A stretch of 64,000 nucleotides of DNA from Cupriavidus malaysiensis (GCF_001854325.1 NZ_CP017755.1:1488001-1552000), one strand, 5' to 3'. Counted from the stretch's first letter, positions 17,559 to 26,236 are shown. Program-made: numbers and translations. Notes: generated by a model from the sequence alone, not told the origin.

Positions 17559-17635
17559 GCGGCTGTAGCTCAGTTGGATAGAGTACTTGGCTACGAACCA
17601 AGGGGTCGTGGGTTCGAATCCTGCCAGCCGCGCCA
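17559..17635 (+). tRNA. tRNA-Arg (anticodon ACG)
   Basis: A 77-base tRNA with acceptor stem GCGGCTG / CAGCCGC, discriminator G and encoded CCA. The D-arm is TAGCTCAGTTGGATAGAGTA, the anticodon arm CTTGG-CTACGAA-CCAAG and the T-arm GTGGGTTCGAATCC. A34 is expected to be edited to inosine, reading CGU/CGC/CGA. Confidence 0.98.
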
Positions 17636-17647
17636 CCTATTAAAAAA

Positions 17648-17675
17648 GGGCTTCCGGAAACGGAAGCCCTTTTTT
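17648..17675. terminator. Bidirectional rho-independent terminator
   Basis: GGGCTTCCG-GAAA-CGGAAGCCC with A6 before and T6 after can stop both tRNA-Arg on the plus strand and the GGDEF gene arriving on the minus strand. Confidence 0.92.
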
Positions 17676-17756
17676 CATTGCATCGTTCCTCCCTTCAGCA
17701 TCACCGATTTCAGCATCACCGATGCATCACCGATCGTGCCGTCGCGCCGGCGCCGT

Positions 17757-18986
17757 TCAGGCGGCGCCGGCGACGGCCGCGCGCGCCAGCAGCGGCGTGG
17801 CATCGACCGTGTCTTCCGCGGCGCGCACGCGGTTGCGGCCATGTTGCTTGGCCTGGTACAGGGCCGCGTCGGCACGCGCTGCCAGTTCGGCCAGTCCTTC
17901 GCCGGGCCGCAGCGTGGCAAGGCCCGCGCTGAGGGTGTAGCCCACCGTGCCGAAATCGCCGTCGACGCGGTCGGCCGCGGCCAGCACGCGGATCCGCTCC
18001 GCGATGCGCCGTGCCGCGTTGCCGCCGAGCTCCGGCAGCAAGATGGCGAACTCCTCGCCGCCGAGGCGTCCGAGGCGATCGGCCGGCCGCGTCTGCGTGC
18101 GCGCGAGCCGGGCAAAGCGCTGCAGTACCACATCGCCGGCATGATGTCCGAAGCGGTCGTTGACGTGCTTGAAGTGGTCGATGTCGACGATCAGCAAGGT
18201 GAGGCTGAGCCCTTGCCGCCGCGCCGCGGCGAATTGCCGCGCGGCTTCGGACTCGAAGGCCTGGCGCGACAACGTGCCGGTGAGGAAGTCCGTGTTGGCC
18301 GCGTCTTCGAGCCGGCGCACGAGCCGGTCGTGGATCATTACCACGGTGCACAGTGTCATCGCTGGCATGGCCAGCGGGCCGAGCAGCAGGAAGCCGATAT
18401 GCAGGCCGGCAGGCGCCAGCGAGTGGCCTGGCGCGCCATCGGCCAGCGCGGCCAGCGCGGCCTGCGCCGACAGGAGGCTGCGCAGCAGGTAGACGGTGCC
18501 GAAGAACAGCGCGCAGGCGGCCGTGGCGTAGCGGCTCGCGGCATGGCGCTGGCCGACGGCTTCGCGGTCGCGCCGCAGCAGGACGATGCCTGCATGCAAG
18601 GACAACGCGGCCTGCAGCGCGGAGACGCAGGCCACGCGCAGGTTGAAATCGTCGCGCCCGTAGCGCCACGCCACCACGCCCGCCGTCACGGCGGCGATGG
18701 CCCACCACAGCCGGCGCCAGTCGGGCCGGCGCCCGCTGAAGCGGAGCAGGCCCGCGTAGAACTGTGCCGACCCCCACAGCAGCAGGAGATTGGCGGTAAT
18801 GACGGAAAGCAGGTCGCTGGCGTGGCCGCGCAAGCCGAACAGCAGCAGAGACATTGCCACCGCGACGTTGCCTTGCCACCACTGGCGTACACCGGGCACA
18901 TCGCAGCGCCGCAGCGACCAGACCATGACGAGCATCATGGCGCCCAGCACTGGCATGGCGATCTGGATGGCGAGCAAGGCCGGCAT
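17757..18986 (-). CDS. Membrane-bound diguanylate cyclase (GGDEF)
   Basis: The 409-residue protein has about six to seven N-terminal hydrophobic helices and a C-terminal GGDEF domain that makes c-di-GMP from two GTP. It shows DFLTGTLSRQAF (start of the domain) and LIVDIDHFKHVNDRFGH (metal and nucleotide site). The catalytic GRLGGEEFAILL is near residue 309, preceded five residues upstream by RPAD, an inhibitory I-site (RxxD), so product inhibition is expected. The ATG at 18986 is chosen because the hydrophobic region begins there; the same frame extends upstream without hydrophobic character. It ends close to a shared terminator. Confidence 0.92.
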   Translation of the reverse strand: MPALLAIQIAMPVLGAMMLVMVWSLRRCDVPGVRQWWQGNVAVAMSLLLFGLRGHASDLLSVITANLLLLWGSAQFYAGLLRFSGRRPDWRRLWWAIAAVTAGVVAWRYGRDDFNLRVACVSALQAALSLHAGIVLLRRDREAVGQRHAASRYATAACALFFGTVYLLRSLLSAQAALAALADGAPGHSLAPAGLHIGFLLLGPLAMPAMTLCTVVMIHDRLVRRLEDAANTDFLTGTLSRQAFESEAARQFAAARRQGLSLTLLIVDIDHFKHVNDRFGHHAGDVVLQRFARLARTQTRPADRLGRLGGEEFAILLPELGGNAARRIAERIRVLAAADRVDGDFGTVGYTLSAGLATLRPGEGLAELAARADAALYQAKQHGRNRVRAAEDTVDATPLLARAAVAGAA

Positions 18987-19581
18987 CGGGGCGGGTCCTC
19001 GGGTGGATGGGGCGCGTGCCGGACCGGAGGCGGCCTGGGTGCGCGAAACGGCTGCAATGATACCCACAGAGCGAGGGATCGGAGCAAGGCGCGGCAACGC
19101 GTCGCGCCGCATGGCACGTGCAACCGTGCCGGCGGCGGCAGTGGCGGAAAGGAGAAAGGGGCAGGCAGAGGCGAGGTCTCTGCCGCCCAAGCCGCAAGTG
19201 TGCGGCAACCGGTTCGACACATGCTAACCACGGTGCCGCCTTGCCAATGCCGCGAATAGGACAGGTTTTCCGTCGGCTTTCCGCGCGCGCTGCAGCCGGC
19301 GGGGACATGGGGTTGCCGCGGGACCCGCCGCGCGGGCCGTGCAGCCGCTTGGCGGGATACCTGTGCGATGTCCTGCCGGGAGCAGGGACCATGCGCGCGA
19401 AGGGAGCAAGAAAAAAGCCGCCAGGCGAGTCGGGCCGGCGGCATGGAGAAGCGAAACGAGGAGCACCGTGTGGTGTCGAATTCAGTCTAGTTCCGCGCGC
19501 GACAAGCGAATGCAATCAATTGTGAGTGGTCCAGGCAGCATGGCGGGGCCATCGGCCGGCGCCGCTTGCCTGCCCGCGGCG

Positions 19582-19618
19582 AAAAAACGCCCCGGTCCGG
19601 GGTGATGGACCGGGGCGT
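19582..19618 (-). terminator. Rho-independent terminator on the minus strand
   Basis: A perfect 12-bp stem (ACGCCCCGGTCC and its complement) with an 8-base loop is followed on the minus strand by TTTTTT. No minus-strand protein gene lies within 800 bases upstream, so it may end a small RNA. Confidence 0.75.
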
Positions 19619-19629
19619 GGGAACGTAGC

Positions 19630-19655
19630 CAATCCAACTGTGCAATCCAACTGTG
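19630..19655. repeat. 13-bp tandem repeat, two copies
   Basis: CAATCCAACTGTG occurs twice head to tail. Comparable 13-bp tandem duplications are found at 26576, 30522 and 30587. Confidence 0.9.
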
Positions 19656-20027
19656 GAAGCCTGTCTTCGCGCCTCTGGAATCAGCCGGCTTCGATTATTG
19701 CCGCTCCCGGCCCTCGCGGGCGGTTTCCCCGCGGGGGTCCCTGGCATGCTGATGCTTTACCGCAACTCACTCAAACAAGGTATGCCCCTGCGGCGGCCCC
19801 GCGCCTGATACACCGGATCCCGGACGGGTGCCGCCGGAGACACCGCCGGAATGGAATCCCTAACAAGGCGGGACAGGAAAATTCAGATCGCACGGCCGTG
19901 CCACGTGCCCGGCATTTCGCTAAAGTGGGCTCGCTTCACATCCGGCCGGCATCGTGTTGGTGCCGCCGGCGGGCGTGCACCGCTGCACCGGCATCTCGTC
20001 CGGCGGCGACAACATGGGGGGAGCATC

Positions 20028-20438
20028 ATGAGGCAAGGAGGTCGACAGTGGGAGAGCAGCGCGGAGTGGATGCAAGCGGTTCTGCTGGGGCATTTCAAGG
20101 CCTCGCTCTGGCATGCGCCGCATGCGCCGGCGGGCCGGCAATACGCGCGTGACTGGACCGGCCACGGCCGCATTCCCACGCTGCGGCCGGGTGGAGTGGC
20201 GGAACTGCCGCCGGGCGCCTGTGCCTGGCCGCACCAGATCGGCGAGCGGGTGGGGAGCTTCACCTGCATCTCGTGGCCGCGCGGCCTGAAGCGCAAGCGC
20301 GCGGCCTATCGCTGCCAGTGCGGGCAAGAACTGCTGGCGGGTTGGGAGCGCATCGCACGCGGGACCGCCCGCTGTACGGCCTGCGATCCGCTGCGGGGAC
20401 AGGCCGCATCGCGCCAGCGGCCGGCTGCCCCGGCCTGA
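20028..20438 (+). CDS. Hypothetical protein with C-terminal zinc-ribbon-like cysteines, 136 aa
   Basis: The ATG at 20028 follows a strong GGGGGGAG ribosome-binding site. The protein is soluble and unrecognised. Its last third, RCQCGQELLAGWERIARGTARCTAC, has a CxC...CxxC spacing of about 20 residues, suggesting a small zinc ribbon. Trp and basic residues (WPRGLKRKRAAYRCQC) precede it, compatible with nucleic-acid contact, but function is unknown. It converges on another small zinc-ribbon gene 23 bases downstream. Confidence 0.65.
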   Translation: MRQGGRQWESSAEWMQAVLLGHFKASLWHAPHAPAGRQYARDWTGHGRIPTLRPGGVAELPPGACAWPHQIGERVGSFTCISWPRGLKRKRAAYRCQCGQELLAGWERIARGTARCTACDPLRGQAASRQRPAAPA

Positions 20439-20461
20439 CGGGGCGGGCGTGCCCGGCCACG

Positions 20462-20656
20462 CTATTCCGGCGCGACCGGCAGGCCGCTTGCCTGCGCCAG
20501 GCGCGTGAGCGCGTCCCAGTCGATCGCCAGTGCGCGCTGGCATTGCGGGCAGGGCAGTGGCGCGGGCATGCGGCCGGAGATCGCGTCCTGCAGCGTCTCG
20601 GCGTGGACGTGGCCGCAGTGCGTGCAGGTGAAGAAGATGGGGATCGGTGACTTCAT
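20462..20656 (-). CDS. Small zinc-ribbon protein, 64 aa
   Basis: MKSPIPIFFTCTHCGHVH followed by APLPCPQCQRAL gives two CxxC knuckles about 21 residues apart, a rubredoxin-like zinc ribbon. It has GGAGG five bases before the ATG at 20656. The 5' leader contains a (GGAAAC)4 hexamer repeat on the coding strand. The role is unknown; such proteins can bind metal or nucleic acid. Confidence 0.7.
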   Translation of the reverse strand: MKSPIPIFFTCTHCGHVHAETLQDAISGRMPAPLPCPQCQRALAIDWDALTRLAQASGLPVAPE

Positions 20657-20677
20657 GGCAGCCTCCGCAGATCGCCT

Positions 20678-20701
20678 GTTTCCGTTTCCGTTTCCGTTTC
20701 C
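20678..20701. repeat. Hexanucleotide microsatellite (GTTTCC)4
   Basis: Four perfect copies of GTTTCC lie 22 bases upstream of the start of the 64-residue zinc-ribbon gene, in its presumed leader. Confidence 0.9.
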
Positions 20702-20829
20702 GGTATAGGCAGGGCGCTGCAAAGTCTGTCGAAAAGCCGGAGGCCTCCGTGTCAACGCCGTATCAACGCACCCCGCACGCAGTGCCCGGCGCGGTACTGC
20801 GCCGGGCACCGGATGCCGCCGCGGTGGCG

Positions 20830-22116
20830 TCAAGGCCGCCGCGGCCGGCTTTCGCCGCCTGCCGCTTCGGCTCCCGCGCGCACCGTGGCGCCGCGCCAAC
20901 GGGCGGCCGCGCTGCCGCTTGCGGCCTCCGCGGCGGGGCGCCAGCCCAGGGACAGCAGGAAGGCCGCGATTCCCGTGGCCAGCAGGAAGCCGAAGGCGGG
21001 CTGGAAGTTGTCCTGGAAACGCGCGATCAGCAGGCCCATGACCGCGGGGGCGATAGCGCCGGCCAATTGCCCGCCGAAGTTGATCAGGCCAGTGGCATTG
21101 CCCACCATCTCGTCGGGCAGCCGCTTGAGCGGGATGGCGAACACGGTGGCATAGACGAAGTTGTAGGACAGGGTGCTGAGCACCCAGCAGGCCATCAGCA
21201 CGACCAGGGAATCGGTCTGCATCACCACCGCCAGCGCCGCCACGCCCAGGGCCGAACTGGCGGCCATGCAGAGCCGCTCGCGCCCCTGGCCGGCCTTGTC
21301 GAGCAGCCAGCCCACGCCGTTGAGGCCGAGGAAGGCGAGCAGATAGGGCAGGGCCGCCATCAGGCCGGCGTGCAGCAGGTCGACGTGGTGCACGCGCATC
21401 AGGTAGGTCGGCATCCAGGCCTGCATGCCGAGGGCGCCCATATTCTTCAGGAACCAGATCATCGAGGTCTTGCGCACCATGGGGATGCGCAGCACCTGCA
21501 GCAGGCTGGCGCCGGCGCGCGGCGGCATGGCGCTGGCCGCTGCCACGGGCGGCCGGATAGCCAGCCAGAGCAGCCCGGCCAGGCCGATGCCGACCAGCCC
21601 GAGCCAGTGATAGGTGGCGCGCCAGCCATACTGGCTGATCGCCGCGGCCGCCACGCCGGAGCCGACCGCGCCGCCGAGCAGCACGCTGCTGATGACGAAG
21701 GACTTGGCGCGTGCGCGCTCGGCCCTGGGAAAGACCTCGGCAATGGTGACCGAGCTGGCCGGCGAGAAGCCGCCCTCGCCGATGCCGAACAGCAGGCGCA
21801 CGGCGACCAGGGAGGCGAGCGACCAGGCCTGGCCGGTCAGGCTGGTGAAGAGCGACCAGGAAAAGACGCAGAAGAGCAGGATGCGCCGGGCGCCGAAGCG
21901 GTGCGCCATCCAGCCGCCGGCGATCTGCATCACCGCGTAGCTGACGTAGAAGGCGCTGAGCACATAGCCGGCCGCGCGGGCATCGAGCGCGAACTCGCGC
22001 GAGATCGGCACGATGGCCGTGCTGATGGCAATGCGGTCGGCATAGCCGACCAGCCAGGCAAGGAACAGGCAGGCGAGCACGGCGCCGCGCCGGCGCGGGG
22101 AGTAGGCGGAGTTCAT
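20830..22116 (-). CDS. MFS transporter (anion:cation symporter-like)
   Basis: The 428-residue inner-membrane protein has about 12 hydrophobic helices. It shows the MFS signatures GYADRIAISTAIVPISREF at helix 1, GGWMAHRFGARRIL (loop 2-3) and RLLFGIGEGGFSPASSVTIAEVFPRAERARA, the pattern of the ACS family that imports organic anions. The ATG at 22116 overlaps the stop of the upstream D-aminoacylase (ATGA), so the pair is co-translated. The transported compound is therefore probably an N-acyl-D-amino acid or related carboxylate; this is inference from context. Confidence 0.9.
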   Translation of the reverse strand: MNSAYSPRRRGAVLACLFLAWLVGYADRIAISTAIVPISREFALDARAAGYVLSAFYVSYAVMQIAGGWMAHRFGARRILLFCVFSWSLFTSLTGQAWSLASLVAVRLLFGIGEGGFSPASSVTIAEVFPRAERARAKSFVISSVLLGGAVGSGVAAAAISQYGWRATYHWLGLVGIGLAGLLWLAIRPPVAAASAMPPRAGASLLQVLRIPMVRKTSMIWFLKNMGALGMQAWMPTYLMRVHHVDLLHAGLMAALPYLLAFLGLNGVGWLLDKAGQGRERLCMAASSALGVAALAVVMQTDSLVVLMACWVLSTLSYNFVYATVFAIPLKRLPDEMVGNATGLINFGGQLAGAIAPAVMGLLIARFQDNFQPAFGFLLATGIAAFLLSLGWRPAAEAASGSAAARWRGATVRAGAEAAGGESRPRRP

Positions 22117-23561
22117 GCCCTGCTCCCGTCGCCCGCGCCGCGCCCCAGCAGGCGGCCGGCGCGCTGGCCGGTCGGCGCGCTGTCTTCCCACACCGGCCGG
22201 CCGTTGGTGAAGACGTGGAGGATACCGCTGGACGGCAGCGCCGGGTTCTCATAGGTCGCGTTGTCGCGCACCGTGGCGGGATCGAACACCGTGATGTCGG
22301 CGAACCAGCCTTCGCGCAGCAGGCCGCGCCGCTGCAGGCCGAAGCGCTGCGCGGGCAGGCCGGTCATCTTGTGCACGGCACGCTCCAGCGGCATCAGGCC
22401 GAGATCGCGCGCATAGCGGCCGAGCACGCGCGGGAAGGTGCCCCACAGGCGCGGATGCGGCTGCGGCTGGTCGTTGACGCCGTCGGAGCCGATCATGGCG
22501 AGGTCGTGGTTGAGGATGCGGCGCACGTCGTCCTCGCTGAGCATGAAGTAGGTGGCGCCCGCCGGGTGCAGGGCCTCGCACAGCGCCTCGACCGTGCAGC
22601 CGCGCTCCTGCGCCAGTTCGCGCGCGTCGCGGCCCACCACCTCGGGGTAGCGCGCGCAATGCGTGATCAGGGTGCGCTGCGAGATGCGGACGCGGTCCGC
22701 GCGCAGCATGGTGGACGAGGCATCGTAGGGATAGACGTCCATGCCGACCGCCTGCGTGGCGGCCATGGCTTCGATGGCCGCCAGGGTCTCGCGCGAGCGG
22801 CCATGGTTGCGCACGCCGGCACACTTGTGATGCGAGATGACGACCGGCACGCCGAGCGCGCGGCCGATGGCCGCGGTTTCCTCGAGCGACGCCATCACGC
22901 CGTCGGCCTCGTCGCGCATATGCGTGGTGAAGATGCCGCCGGCGCCGCGCAGGGGCGCGCAGACGCGGATGATCTCGTCGGTGGTGGCGGCGCGCGCCGG
23001 CGGGTAGAAGGTGCCGGTGGATATGCCGAGCGCACCGGCCGCCAGCGCGTCGGACAACAGGGCCCGCATGGCGCCGATCTCGCTGTCGCTGGCGCTGCGC
23101 GTGATGTCCGGCATCACGCTGGCGCGCAGCGAGGAATGCCCGACCAGGGCGCCGACGTTGACCGCGCCGGGCCGGTCGCGCAGTGCGCCGAGGTAGTCGG
23201 CGAAGTGCTCGAAGCCGGCGCGGCCGGCCGCGGAGGAGCCCATCAGTTCCGCTGCGCGGGAGGCTGGCGCGGCGCTGATGCCGCAGTTGCCGACGATCAC
23301 GCTGGTCACGCCCTGCGAGACCTTGGCGCGCATCTCGGGCCGCACCAGGACTTCGGCGTCGTCGTGGGTATGGGTATCAATGAAGCCAGGCGCCACCGCC
23401 ATGCCGCTGACGTCGATTTCCCGCCGCGCGCGGGCGCCGTCGAGCCTGCCGATGGCGGCGATGCACTCGCCCTGGATGGCGACGTCGGCGCGGCTGGCGA
23501 CGCTGCCGCTGCCGTCGATCACCCGTCCGCCGCGCAGGATCAGGTCGTAGTGTCCGGTCAT
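22113..23561 (-). CDS. N-acyl-D-amino-acid deacylase (D-aminoacylase)
   Basis: The 482-residue amidohydrolase releases D-amino acids from N-acyl-D-amino acids. It shows LRGGRVIDGSG at the N-terminus and the metal motif GFIDTHTHDD. VIVGNCGIS contains the D-aminoacylase Cys metal ligand. THMRDEADG, VVISHHKCAG and the Asp in MIGSDGVND follow. FADITVFDPATVRDNATYENP near the end is typical of the family. The ATG at 23561 is preferred over one 21 bases upstream because AGGAAAGG precedes it at good distance. It heads an operon with an MFS transporter and is divergent from a LysR gene. Confidence 0.92.
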   Translation of the reverse strand: MTGHYDLILRGGRVIDGSGSVASRADVAIQGECIAAIGRLDGARARREIDVSGMAVAPGFIDTHTHDDAEVLVRPEMRAKVSQGVTSVIVGNCGISAAPASRAAELMGSSAAGRAGFEHFADYLGALRDRPGAVNVGALVGHSSLRASVMPDITRSASDSEIGAMRALLSDALAAGALGISTGTFYPPARAATTDEIIRVCAPLRGAGGIFTTHMRDEADGVMASLEETAAIGRALGVPVVISHHKCAGVRNHGRSRETLAAIEAMAATQAVGMDVYPYDASSTMLRADRVRISQRTLITHCARYPEVVGRDARELAQERGCTVEALCEALHPAGATYFMLSEDDVRRILNHDLAMIGSDGVNDQPQPHPRLWGTFPRVLGRYARDLGLMPLERAVHKMTGLPAQRFGLQRRGLLREGWFADITVFDPATVRDNATYENPALPSSGILHVFTNGRPVWEDSAPTGQRAGRLLGRGAGDGSRA

Positions 23562-23638
23562 CTTGCCTTTCCTGGTTATCATTAGGAAATGGCATGCTAA
23601 TCAATGCTATGGCCTTGAAAAAAGCGAATATTTTTGAT

Positions 23639-23665
23639 GATTGCATGAGAATCTAGAATGCAATC
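23639..23665. promoter_or_regulatory. Candidate LysR operator in the divergent promoter region
   Basis: GATTGCAT-N11-ATGCAATC is a perfect 8-bp dyad. The size and spacing suit a LysR-type recognition site, in the 118-bp gap between the deacylase and lysR starts and just upstream of lysR. Confidence 0.6.
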
Positions 23666-23679
23666 GGGAGGGGAGTGCG

Positions 23680-24615
23680 ATGAAGAGAGGATTGCGGCGC
23701 AATATTCCGTCGAGCGACAGCCTGGTCATCTTCGAGGCCGCCGCGCGCCACCTGAGCTTCACCCGCGCCGGCGAGGAACTGGGCCTGACGCAGGGCGCGG
23801 TCAGCCGGCAGATCCTCGACCTCGAAGCCTTTCTCGAGGCACCGCTGTTCGACCGTTCACGGCGCGCCCTGGCCCTGACCGAGGCCGGCCGAGACTATCG
23901 GGACAGCGTGTGCCCGCTGCTCGACGCGCTGGAGAGCGCCACGCTGCAGGCACAGGCTCAGCGCACGCTGCGCCGCGCTATCAACCTCTCGGTGGCGGCG
24001 AGCTTCTGCAACCGCTGGCTGATTCCCAAGCTGCCTGGCTTCGTGTCGCGCCATCCGGGCGCGCTGGTCAACGTGTCGTCGCGCGTGGGCCGTATCGACC
24101 TCGATAGCAGTCCGTTCGACGCCGCCATCATCAATGCGGCGGCGCCGCCGCCGGGGGTGGCATCGGTGCCGCTGATGCCGATCCGGCTCGTCCCCTATGC
24201 TTCGCCGCGGCTGCCTGGCGCGCGTCCGCCGCTCGCTGCCGCACAGTTGCGCGCCTTGCCGCTGCTGCATCTGTACGAGGCGCCCAAGGCCTGGGAGGCC
24301 TATTTCCAGGCCATGGGGGCGGCCGACGCGCCGCTGCCGGCCGGGGCCCAGCACACGCTGTTCCTGGTGAATTGCGAAGCCGCGCTGGCGGGGCTGGGGG
24401 CAGCGCTGCTGCCGCCGGAGTTCGTCGAGGAGGACGAGCGCACGGGGCGGCTGCTCCGGCTCGCGGAGCCGGCGCTGGTCGGCGATCGCAGCTATTTCCT
24501 GATCTGGCGGGAGGCGGCGGCCGAGCGTATCGCACCCTTGCGGGCGTGGATGCTGGAGACGCTGGGAGGCGTCGCGCCGGACGCGGCGCCTGGATCGGCG
24601 CCCGGGGCCCGGTAG
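23680..24615 (+). CDS. LysR-family transcriptional regulator
   Basis: The 311-residue protein has an N-terminal LysR helix-turn-helix (SDSLVIFEAAARHLSFTRAGEELGLTQGAVSRQI, then LEAFLEAPLFDRSRRALALTEAG) and a substrate-binding effector domain. The HTH and effector style resemble GcvA-type regulators. The start at 23680 is chosen over 23641 because GGAGGGGAG precedes it. Divergent orientation and the dyad at 23639 suggest it controls the D-aminoacylase/MFS operon, probably in response to a D-amino acid derivative. Confidence 0.92.
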   Translation: MKRGLRRNIPSSDSLVIFEAAARHLSFTRAGEELGLTQGAVSRQILDLEAFLEAPLFDRSRRALALTEAGRDYRDSVCPLLDALESATLQAQAQRTLRRAINLSVAASFCNRWLIPKLPGFVSRHPGALVNVSSRVGRIDLDSSPFDAAIINAAAPPPGVASVPLMPIRLVPYASPRLPGARPPLAAAQLRALPLLHLYEAPKAWEAYFQAMGAADAPLPAGAQHTLFLVNCEAALAGLGAALLPPEFVEEDERTGRLLRLAEPALVGDRSYFLIWREAAAERIAPLRAWMLETLGGVAPDAAPGSAPGAR

Positions 24616-24639
24616 CGGCGCGCCCGCTTCGTGTCCGCT

Positions 24640-24981
24640 TCAGGGAGGCGGCGCTGCCGCCGGGGGCGCCGCGACGCTGTCGGCGCTGCCGCGCAGGCGG
24701 GTGAGTGCGCGCGTCAGCAGGCAGCCTTCTTCGGCTAGGATCGCCGACTGGAAGCGTGCCATGGCGTCCTCGACGCCGCTGCAGTCGCGCAACTCGCTGC
24801 CGCGCCGCGTGCGCAGCGCTTCGTACTCGGCCTCGATTTCCCGGCCGAGCTTGCGCGCGAACTCGGGATCGATCAGCTTCTGGCTGGCCGCGTGGGTGAT
24901 GTGGTAGAGCAGGGCGGTCAGGCCCTCGGGGGTGGTTTCGCTCTCCTTCGCTGTGCGTGCACGCGCTGTTCGTGCGCTCAT
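24640..24981 (-). CDS. Hypothetical protein, 113 aa
   Basis: The ATG at 24981 follows an excellent AAGGAGG ribosome-binding site. The protein is soluble, rich in Ala/Arg/Glu and mostly helical (LTALLYHITHAASQKLIDPEFARKLGREIEAEYEAL), with a Pro/Ala tail. I recognise no family. It is monocistronic and convergent with lysR. Confidence 0.65.
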   Translation of the reverse strand: MSARTARARTAKESETTPEGLTALLYHITHAASQKLIDPEFARKLGREIEAEYEALRTRRGSELRDCSGVEDAMARFQSAILAEEGCLLTRALTRLRGSADSVAAPPAAAPPP

Positions 24982-25406
24982 GGATGGATCCTCCTTGAGG
25001 CCATTGTAGTGGCCGGCCGGCGTCCGGTACATGCCACTTCCAAGGGGGACGTACGCAGCGCGACGCTCCTTCCGGCTGCTGGATGGCACAAACAAAGAGA
25101 GCCATCGGGAGCGATGGCTCGAGGTTTCCCCGCTGCATCAATGGAAGGCACACGGGAGGCCGCCGCACACTCGGCAGGTGTGCTGGCGAAGGGTCCTTCC
25201 CGCGGGATGGCTGTCGTCGGCGCAGGCGCGCGATGTGATTCCCAGCATGTTTCACCGGCCATCGCGCAGCAGTCTGGCGGCACTCCATGGCAGGCGCGTG
25301 TCATCGCAGCAGGCTTGATATTCCTCAACCCATCCCGTGCATCCTCTCTATACTCTGGTGACGCAGCAGGGCACAGACCTGTGCCCGCCACGACGTCGAG
25401 GGAAAC
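24982..25406. other. 425-bp intergenic region
   Basis: No credible gene is present. A TATACT hexamer at 25349-25354, 53 bases before the DUF3562 gene, could be its -10 element; no matching -35 at normal distance is visible. Confidence 0.4.
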
Positions 25407-25592
25407 ATGCATACCCAGTCGCAGAAGGAATTGATCGAGAAGATCGCCGAGCAGACCGATACGCCGTTGCGCGACGTGGAAAATGCCTTCCAGGAAGCCT
25501 GGAACGACCTCAAGCAGGAGGCGCGCTTCCACGATTTCCTGCCATTGCTCGCGGCCAAGCGCGTCAGCGAGCGCTTCCGGAAGCTGCACTAG
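25407..25592 (+). CDS. DUF3562 family small protein
   Basis: This 61-residue helical protein starts MHTQSQKELIEKIAEQTDTP and ends HDFLPLLAAKRVSERFRKLH. The arrangement of an N-terminal helix followed by a D.LP.LA.KRV motif matches DUF3562 proteins, common in Burkholderiales and of unknown function. AGGGAAAC precedes the ATG. Confidence 0.75.
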   Translation: MHTQSQKELIEKIAEQTDTPLRDVENAFQEAWNDLKQEARFHDFLPLLAAKRVSERFRKLH

Positions 25593-25847
25593 TTCACCGG
25601 GTCATTCGACGAATGGGCAATGGACGAGCGTGCAGGCGGCGCCACTGCGCCATGCCGCATGTGCCGGTGTCGTTGCGTGCCGCCTGCGCCGGCCGCTGAC
25701 GTGCCGCCACGGAGATTGACATTGGTGTCCCGAATGATCACGCTGTGGATTCCATGCCGGACCGCCCGGCGGCATGGACTGGACGGAGCGCAACGGCCTT
25801 CGCGGCCGGCGCCGGTTCGGGCGGACGTTGTGCTTGGAGGAGTTGCA

Positions 25848-26156
25848 ATGAAGACCGTGTTGTCGATAGCGCTTGCGCTCAGCCTGGGGGCCCTTGCCCT
25901 GCAGGCTTCCGCTCAAGGGTCGGGCAAGCAGTTCGATCCCTATTCCCAGGGTGCCAAGGCGGGCGACAAGTTCGACCCGTATTCGCAGGGCGCGAAATCG
26001 GGCGACAAGTTCGATGCCTATTCGCAGGGCATGAACCAGAGCACCCGCGCCGACCTGGCGGCCGAGCCGGCCAAGCCCGCGAAGGCGGTCAAGCCGCCCA
26101 AGGGAAGCCACACCAAGTCCAAGAAGGAGGAGCCGGCGGCGAAGCCGGAATCCTGA
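25848..26156 (+). CDS. Exported small protein with FDxYSQG repeats
   Basis: The 102-residue protein has a clear signal peptide (MKTVLSIALALSLGALALQASA) and then three near-identical 13-residue repeats of the type GDKFDPYSQGAKS. It ends in a Lys/Pro/Ala-rich tail. GGAGG lies 6 bases before the ATG. It is probably periplasmic; the function is unknown. A terminator follows at 26202. Confidence 0.8.
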   Translation: MKTVLSIALALSLGALALQASAQGSGKQFDPYSQGAKAGDKFDPYSQGAKSGDKFDAYSQGMNQSTRADLAAEPAKPAKAVKPPKGSHTKSKKEEPAAKPES

Positions 26157-26201
26157 TCCATCGGTTCTCCGCCAGGATCGCGAGGTCTCGATCCGTCAAA
26201 T

Positions 26202-26236
26202 CAAAGGGTTACGTGAGTCATTTGCGTAACCCTTTG
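26202..26236 (+). terminator. Stem-loop terminator after the FDxYSQG protein gene
   Basis: A perfect 12-bp stem CAAAGGGTTACG / CGTAACCCTTTG with an 11-base loop lies 46 bases after the stop. The stem's own TTTG provides only a weak U-tract. Confidence 0.6.

Larger units (their letters stand above)
19582..19760 (-). ncRNA. Possible small RNA ending at the 19582 terminator
   Basis: The minus strand between about 19760 and 19582 ends in a strong intrinsic terminator but encodes no credible protein. It contains a GC-rich dyad (near 19708-19740) and a 13-bp direct repeat. No known RNA family was recognised and the 5' end is a guess. Confidence 0.3.
18987..20027. other. About 1-kb region without a clear protein gene
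   Basis: No open frame here has convincing composition or a ribosome-binding site. What can be seen is a minus-strand terminator (19582-19618), a 13-bp tandem repeat (19630-19655) and a possible small RNA upstream of that terminator. The right end carries GGGGGGAG, the ribosome-binding site of the gene at 20028. Confidence 0.5.

Noticed and set aside
19487-19747. A small minus-strand open frame in the 1-kb gap
   Set aside because: It reads straight through the strong minus-strand terminator at 19582-19618 and lacks a ribosome-binding site.
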